Source of the DNA: Fulvivirga lutea
GTDB taxonomy: Bacteria; Bacteroidota; Bacteroidia; Cytophagales; Cyclobacteriaceae
Direction: 5' to 3'
Assembly: GCF_017068455.1 (NCBI RefSeq)
Contig: NZ_CP070608.1
Coordinates: forward strand, 2,833,488-2,897,487
Length of the DNA stretch: 64,000 bases
The first letter of the stretch is position 1. Each line of letters begins with the position of its first letter. Below, piece after piece: positions 59,601 to 64,000 of this stretch. Under the pieces are notes generated by a model, which did not search any database, was not told the origin of the DNA, and saw only the letters and a program-made list of their open reading frames with translations. The translations under genes were made by a program, and so were the position numbers.

Positions 59601-62498
59601 ATGTCCATTTTGAGTTTCTTGTGGAGTTTCATATTTATCACTTTTTCTTTCAGACTCAATTAAATATTCCTGCCATGAAGATTTTATATCAGCCTCTGAA
59701 AGAGCCAATTCTTCAAAATTTCGATAGTTCCAATGAATCTGATTTAGCCATCTATCAAAATAATTAGATCTAATTTCTTTAAGTTTAATTAAGTCATTTG
59801 AGAAAAGATATTCATTACCTGGCTCAACGATAAAGCCTGAGCTGAAATCATTTAATACAGTTAATTTGGCACTATCACTTCTCCAAGGGCCTGACAGTAG
59901 TGGATTGTTTCTACGATAATAAGAAGGTTGGTTTTTAGAAATTAATTCAACCCTTTCATATTGCTTTAAATATGCAAATTGGTTTTTGAAGTTATCATTA
60001 ATTAAGATGAAGTAATTAGCCAAAGTATTTTGTTCATTCTGACTTAATCGCCTTTCTTTTGATTCAATTTTAACTGTTGGTGAATCCTTGTCCATAAGAC
60101 TAAATATGGTCTTAAACCCCTCCTTAAATGAGATATTGCCAAAGGATATCTCTTTATCAGCTAACCTCAATTTGATATCATGTTCAACGTTTGGAGAGAT
60201 GTGAAATGAATAGTTTGCATTTAAAGCAGAACTAAAATAAACAGGATACTCGTCTACATAAATGATATATATTTTTTGAATATTTCCTTTCTCATCGACT
60301 ACAAAAGGGGCAAACTCTGTAGTTCCTGTTGTTATTGGAAATGAATAAGTATAGATACTATCTGGATAGAGAAAGTGATAGTAGGCAATGCTATCAAGTC
60401 CTAACTCTTTATATAGATTAGAGTAATCCAAATATCTATTTTCCGAAAGCCTATTCCCAAAAGTTTCTCTAAAGGAGTTAAACATACTTCTACCAGAATA
60501 GATTTTCCCCATGTAGGGTACTTCAGGCGTTGAGCCATGTTTATTCATGCTCTTTTTGTAAGAATATGCTGTTAAATCAATATTAGGTACCGGTTCTCCA
60601 TTCTGGTCTTTTACTAGTATATCTATTGAAACACTTGAACCTGGGTTAATAACAAGTGGCTCATTGCTTAAGATGTTCAAATTCTTATCGTAATAGGGAG
60701 CCTCCATTTGATTCTCCTCAACATTACCACCCCAAAGGTATTGGTATGAAATAAAGTAAGGTTTTTTGGTAGTAGTTGAGATTCTAAGTTCTTTAGATTT
60801 ATCTTCCAATAAACCACTTAATACCTCTTTTTTACCAGCAAATATTGTATACCAAAATGGAAGACTCCTTTCATTGTTCAATTTAATAAATAACGAATCA
60901 TTTGTCCTATTCCAGTTAATATGCACACCATCATCCTCATTATAAATTGGAAATGAGTAGATGCCTTCACTAGTTTCAATATGATAGGACGATGCAATCG
61001 GCAATATCTTTTCAGAATAAGGTAATATGATCGATTTGGTTAGTATATCATTAGCCCCAGACCTTACAATGAGTTTAGCATTTTGACTATAGCTTTGGTT
61101 ATCCTTTATGTATTTGAAATTTATGGAATCATTTTTCAACTCAAACTTCACTTCGGATGATTTGCTCTTATATTCCAAGTCCAACTCTTTGATCGACCAT
61201 TCATTGTCGCTTGTAAAAAATTTAGCATTAACCTTGTATCCAATATTTGCGGCTGGAAAAATGGAGTCTGGCAAAGTAAAATAAGTGTCTCCTAAAGGAT
61301 CTAATTTGAACTTATGCGTGAATAGCGTATCGTTAACAAAAACTTGATTTTGCTCGAATGAATTCAATCTGTTAAAAGTTATAATTAATTCAACTCTCGC
61401 ATCAGGTAAATTCAAATCATTATCATCCTTGGCAGTTAGAATAAGCTCTAACGGCTCACTACTAAAATGACTTTTATGTTTACTTTTTAAATTGAAATAA
61501 GCTGTATTCAATTCGTAGTCCTCATAATCGAATCCTTCTGAAATTACGGTATGATATTTCTTTTTTTCAAGATTGATATATTGATACCTATCTAGATCAA
61601 AGTCTAATGTATCATGAAGAACAAATTCATGAATATATACGCCCCTACGAGTTGGCTTAATCTTGCCAAGATTTTTAAATTTATTAGCATAATTACCTAC
61701 TGTAAGAGTTAAAGGTTTATTAAAACCGTTGTAGTTTTTTTTGATAATGTAAGCTTTAAATTTGACGGTATCTCCTGGTTTATACTTAGGCTTATTCAAA
61801 GCAATATAACCACCATACTTTTGCTCAGAATTATCTGAATTAAACCAACTCACTATTGTGCCAATAAATCCGGTTGGATATCCCCATCTAACAGACCTAT
61901 AAATATCAACAAATGGCTTCCACAAATACTTTATTGGACTTTTATATTTGATTTTCCGATAGATTCTTGCAGCTAGTTTATTGTTTCTTGATCTACCAAT
62001 TGGTAAGAATGTAGTATGTCCATTATAATTAGCTTTTAATAGCCCATCTAAATTACTTTTATGTTGATAGTAAGTATTTCTACTCTGATTGTACTTAATA
62101 TTTTTATTATCTACATGTAAAGAAGCATTGTCAATATTTTCACCGAATTCATCAAGCAAAACCACTTGAAAATCTTGCTCATTATTTATGATTCTTATTT
62201 CCAAATTATCAACTGACCTGTAGTCAATATTTAATTGGTTACCTAAGGCAACAACATACAGATAATGTCCTACTTCACGTGCTTTATTTTTAACACTGTC
62301 AGTATGAACTGAATCAACCAGGGAATGAAAAAAAATATCACCAACAACTGATATTGACTTTTTGTGAATGGCTTCAGCTTCTTCATTGGTTATTTGATAG
62401 ATATATGTAAATGGACTTGACCTTCTTCCATTTATAAGATCTTGAGCATGTGCTTTGAAGCAAATAATTAATAAAATGAATGTGAAAAATATCCTCAT
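56700..62498 (-). CDS. Alpha-2-macroglobulin-like protein with internal SusC-type plug module
   Basis: A 1932-residue exported protein (signal peptide 1-18). Near 225-330 is an MG2 domain (GGYIALNKPKYKPGDTVKFK). At about 1098-1172 lies a carboxypeptidase-regulatory beta-sandwich (DGSGLPGVNVVVKGTRIGTV) and at 1178-1286 a TonB-receptor plug with LSEVVVTAVGVRR and IIIDGVPYSG, as in SusC proteins but without a barrel. The A2M domain starts near 1309 (YWKPDLLTDQDGKATFEVTY), and the thioester motif is CNEQ (1517-1520), matching CxEQ. It may trap proteases or recognise a nutrient complex in the outer membrane; monocistronic. Confidence 0.88.
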   Translation of the reverse strand: MRIFFTFILLIICFKAHAQDLINGRRSSPFTYIYQITNEEAEAIHKKSISVVGDIFFHSLVDSVHTDSVKNKAREVGHYLYVVALGNQLNIDYRSVDNLEIRIINNEQDFQVVLLDEFGENIDNASLHVDNKNIKYNQSRNTYYQHKSNLDGLLKANYNGHTTFLPIGRSRNNKLAARIYRKIKYKSPIKYLWKPFVDIYRSVRWGYPTGFIGTIVSWFNSDNSEQKYGGYIALNKPKYKPGDTVKFKAYIIKKNYNGFNKPLTLTVGNYANKFKNLGKIKPTRRGVYIHEFVLHDTLDFDLDRYQYINLEKKKYHTVISEGFDYEDYELNTAYFNLKSKHKSHFSSEPLELILTAKDDNDLNLPDARVELIITFNRLNSFEQNQVFVNDTLFTHKFKLDPLGDTYFTLPDSIFPAANIGYKVNAKFFTSDNEWSIKELDLEYKSKSSEVKFELKNDSINFKYIKDNQSYSQNAKLIVRSGANDILTKSIILPYSEKILPIASSYHIETSEGIYSFPIYNEDDGVHINWNRTNDSLFIKLNNERSLPFWYTIFAGKKEVLSGLLEDKSKELRISTTTKKPYFISYQYLWGGNVEENQMEAPYYDKNLNILSNEPLVINPGSSVSIDILVKDQNGEPVPNIDLTAYSYKKSMNKHGSTPEVPYMGKIYSGRSMFNSFRETFGNRLSENRYLDYSNLYKELGLDSIAYYHFLYPDSIYTYSFPITTGTTEFAPFVVDEKGNIQKIYIIYVDEYPVYFSSALNANYSFHISPNVEHDIKLRLADKEISFGNISFKEGFKTIFSLMDKDSPTVKIESKERRLSQNEQNTLANYFILINDNFKNQFAYLKQYERVELISKNQPSYYRRNNPLLSGPWRSDSAKLTVLNDFSSGFIVEPGNEYLFSNDLIKLKEIRSNYFDRWLNQIHWNYRNFEELALSEADIKSSWQEYLIESERKSDKYETPQETQNGHGRLNIQLSDSVRFLSLFTDRVILKGVTDPNQLRVYNPSVKNIEDLPPGSYSLLYLLEDDKYFEQEVHEIKENGTLFINISDANILPFDSMIDSISSILKKNVGQTNYIKGELDKNIRVIKELVNNQPNRYSSFDNKLSGRITSMEDGSGLPGVNVVVKGTRIGTVTDIDGYYTLYAPKGSELVFSFIGLATEEIEVGNRRFIDVQMSPDVQQLSEVVVTAVGVRRESKALGYSVTALQGKAPGVAAGASDNIIIRGNTSIVGNSKALIIIDGVPYSGKQSDLDPNSIQSIETLSSEDGVALYGSRASNGVILIKTKAPGSKGINAPEQDINATSVSQANSIRSNFSDYAYWKPDLLTDQDGKATFEVTYPDDITNWKTIILGMGNKRFSGKYEGSVKSVKSVSTLLSLPDFIVEGDTTMAIGKITNYTMDTLGVNYDFLVNGSNVKTHTSKLQRSLIDSIRLTSDTNDSLMVTFKMKSLNGNYFDGEARAIEIKKKGSELAKGYFFQIKKDSTYHLTFDNNLGDVKLKFLKSTSDIIQEEAVSLSSYIYDCNEQMASKLKGLLYLKKITEANVQSFKKEREVKKLIKKLESNQNESGMWGWWGNSQSEDWITKHVLSALIIAKQNGYSVSYKSEAITSKIKWNLEDYEPTDKLWALNTLYLLGENIDYESHLNRFNIDSLGLHDQISYYQLKKDLQLDLKLDTLINRHKETYLGNIYWDDNNSKVYNNGFVNTVRMIKLLSNIDTLSDLRNGAINYLFEKRSLGKWKNTYESAQVIETLSKITESIVGENSSPSLVVNGKRVDDLEIERTIKNDSLLSLSTSSNLPVYISAYQKKWIQNPAINDRNIKVSSYFDGKDYVIKSGEEVSLIVDLNIKNEVDFLMIEVPIPAGFSYSNKYSKHFNETHREYYKEKTNIYVRTLKPGKHQYEIKLMPRYKGTYTMNPVKVESMYFPAFNGNNKIERVIIN

Positions 62499-62651
62499 AA
62501 ATTACTGGTAAATATATTAATCCAAATTAGGGTAGAAGATTTATGAACTACTCCCGTTATATAGGGGATTTTAGAAATTCTTTTGAAGTGATTTGCGAGT
62601 TCTCGAATAAAAAATGGATGCGAAGATATGAGTATAATGTTAATTGTGCTT

Positions 62652-62686
62652 GAAAAACAAGTTCCACTTTTGATGAAGGTGGAACT
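62652..62686 (-). terminator. Intrinsic terminator of the DUF3800 gene
   Basis: AGTTCCAC and GTGGAACT form an eight-pair stem with an eleven-base loop, followed on the minus strand by TGTTTTTC. It lies directly after the DUF3800 stop. Confidence 0.75.
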
Positions 62687-62690
62687 GTGT

Positions 62691-63443
62691 TTAGTGTATA
62701 CAACCTAAATACATTTCACCAAATCGATCGTAAGCAGCTTGTTTAATCTTAGGGTCACAATTATCCGAGATAAATAGTCCTTTTTTACCAACAACGGATA
62801 CAAAATCAAGTTGAGACTCCCATTTATCTGGGTTAGGGGGAGGATATCCAAAAAATCTAAATCTTAAACCAGCCCATAATTCAAAACCTATCTCAATTTC
62901 CATCTCAGGATCATATCCAGATTTTGGTCCAGCTTTTACTTTTTTATTTATTAAACCTAATTGTTCTTTAAGCATTGTAGAAGATACACTAGCTACTAAA
63001 TCTGCTAGTTGGATGCCCTTTATTTTCATTGAATCTTGTTCAATATTTATGGTTTGTTTTACACCCTCAAACCTATGTTCTTTTCTGAAAATACCTTCAT
63101 CTAAAAATATCTCCACATTGTCTTCAATTTCTTCTTTATTGTACTCTAATAATTGTTTCAAGCCCAACTCTGTTGCTTCAGCAAATTCTTTGGGGATATT
63201 ATTAGAGACAACAATAAAGACTTTTACTTTTGAGAAGAGTCTTCTAAGTTTTTCTCTGACAATTTTCAATTCAGGATTTGAATTTGCCAATCTACTTTTG
63301 AATTCAATTTCATTTGGATCTAGCCCCGTCTCTTTTAAGATATTTGATATCTCCTTATTAAGATCATATTTTGAATAGACAAAAGCACCCAAATAAAACC
63401 CAGCTTGATCATGCTTTGATTCATCATAATATATATAAGCCAT
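62691..63443 (-). CDS. DUF3800 family protein
   Basis: I start at the ATG at 63443 (MAYIYYDESKHD, about 250 residues); an upstream TTG is less likely. The N-terminal YYDES is the hallmark of DUF3800, an RNase-H-like fold with the conserved Asp-Glu-Ser and later acidic residues (IFLDEG and QLADLVA). Family members occur in mobile and defence-associated loci; the activity is unproved. It is divergent from the DUF2971 gene, with a 52-base shared spacer. Confidence 0.85.
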   Translation of the reverse strand: MAYIYYDESKHDQAGFYLGAFVYSKYDLNKEISNILKETGLDPNEIEFKSRLANSNPELKIVREKLRRLFSKVKVFIVVSNNIPKEFAEATELGLKQLLEYNKEEIEDNVEIFLDEGIFRKEHRFEGVKQTINIEQDSMKIKGIQLADLVASVSSTMLKEQLGLINKKVKAGPKSGYDPEMEIEIGFELWAGLRFRFFGYPPPNPDKWESQLDFVSVVGKKGLFISDNCDPKIKQAAYDRFGEMYLGCIH

Positions 63444-63495
63444 ATCTCTCAACTTATTGTAATTTTAAATAGTTCATAATGAGTTAAACAAGAAT

Positions 63496-64000
63496 ATGAG
63501 ACAAATAAGAATTGAGGAAAAAGATTTAGACCAACACATTTATCGTATTTATCCTATGGATCGATTTCTAGAGATGCTTGAAAAAAAGTCTTTGACATTG
63601 GTGAGACCAAAACTCTGGAAGGATCCAATGGAATCTATCATTTTCGATGCCTCGTTTAACATAGCTGGCCAAAAAGGACATTCAGGTAATAAATGGACTA
63701 AGTTCTTTTCTCAATGTTGGACAATGAGCTATGAGTCTTATGCCCTTTGGAACGAATATGCTCCTTTACATAATGGGGTAAGAGTTAGAACAACACTTGG
63801 TAAATTAATTAAACTATTAGATCAGACAATAACGTCCAATAGTAATACATGGTTTATAGGTAAAGTTGATTATAAACCAATAAGGTTAGTTAAAAAATGG
63901 ATTGGTGAAAATCTACCTTATGTGGAAAATATCTATATGGAAAAACTTCCCTACGGCCATATATATTCACTTTTCATAAAGCTCAATCAATATTCTCATG
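63496..64000 (+). CDS. DUF2971 family protein, 3' truncated by window end
   Basis: The reading frame starts with ATG at 63496 and runs past the window end, giving 168 residues. The sequence IYRIYPMDRFLEMLEKKSL then LVRPKLWKDPMESII and CWTMSYESYALWNEY is DUF2971 (a conserved Y-R, P-x-x-W/F-x-D-P and CWT/S pattern). The function is unknown; the family is common near defence genes. It diverges from DUF3800. Confidence 0.82.
   Translation, partial: MRQIRIEEKDLDQHIYRIYPMDRFLEMLEKKSLTLVRPKLWKDPMESIIFDASFNIAGQKGHSGNKWTKFFSQCWTMSYESYALWNEYAPLHNGVRVRTTLGKLIKLLDQTITSNSNTWFIGKVDYKPIRLVKKWIGENLPYVENIYMEKLPYGHIYSLFIKLNQYSH

Noticed and set aside
1-64000. CRISPR arrays, tRNA or rRNA genes, insertion sequences
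   Set aside because: No regularly spaced repeats, no cloverleaf-like segments, no rRNA-like stretches and no transposase were recognised on reading both strands.

Overview
The window is AT-rich bacterial DNA and reads as Bacteroidota, most likely a Cytophagales-type organism. The evidence is three large secreted proteins with C-terminal Por (type IX) secretion sorting tails, GloVer and FG-GAP/ASPIC repeat proteins, a SusC-like plug module, DUF2490 and DUF2061 proteins, and promoters that fit the Bacteroidota pattern TTG-N19-21-TAnnTTTG. Species cannot be named from the sequence. No rRNA, tRNA, CRISPR array, transposase or integrase was found.

Positions 1-25 kb are ordinary chromosome. They hold a truncated S8 peptidase with a sorting tail, a possible structured RNA, an M20 peptidase, an AraC regulator beside a pirin/nitroreductase operon, two very large sorting-tail proteins (GloVer repeats; FG-GAP/FN3/ASPIC repeats), a quinone oxidoreductase, a secreted repeat protein of unknown function, a GlpT-type transporter, a 54-residue Pmp3/YqaE protein, an orphan ABC ATPase next to yjdM/phnA, an Hsp20-like protein, and an AraC/DJ-1 pair with palindromic sites between the two genes.

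Positions 25-52 kb are mostly envelope and transport genes. They include a MORN/DUF2490/MORN operon, DUF2177 and DUF1295 membrane proteins, glnS with an extra C-terminal domain, a divergent PiT-like permease, an SNF-family symporter and a TerC protein. A translationally coupled L,D-transpeptidase operon follows (lipoprotein, two YkuD enzymes, one membrane-anchored protein), with a divergent ECF sigma gene. Then come an ABC-F protein, a DUF3352-like/YwqK-tail protein, a MacAB/Lol-like efflux operon, DUF2797 and NUDIX genes.

Positions 52.3-64 kb look like an accessory or defence-type region. An MqsR-like toxin is paired with an MqsA-HTH/Panacea antitoxin. Next is a minus-strand transcription unit (small ORF or RNA) with its own terminator, then an overlapping three-gene cluster: ubiquitin-like protein, DUF6791-ThiF E1-like protein and DUF6527 protein. 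This cluster is the best candidate here for a poorly described system. A 650-base hairpin- and repeat-rich spacer follows, then a 1932-residue alpha-2-macroglobulin-like protein carrying an internal carboxypeptidase-regulatory/TonB-plug module, and a divergent DUF3800/DUF2971 pair, the latter cut by the window end.
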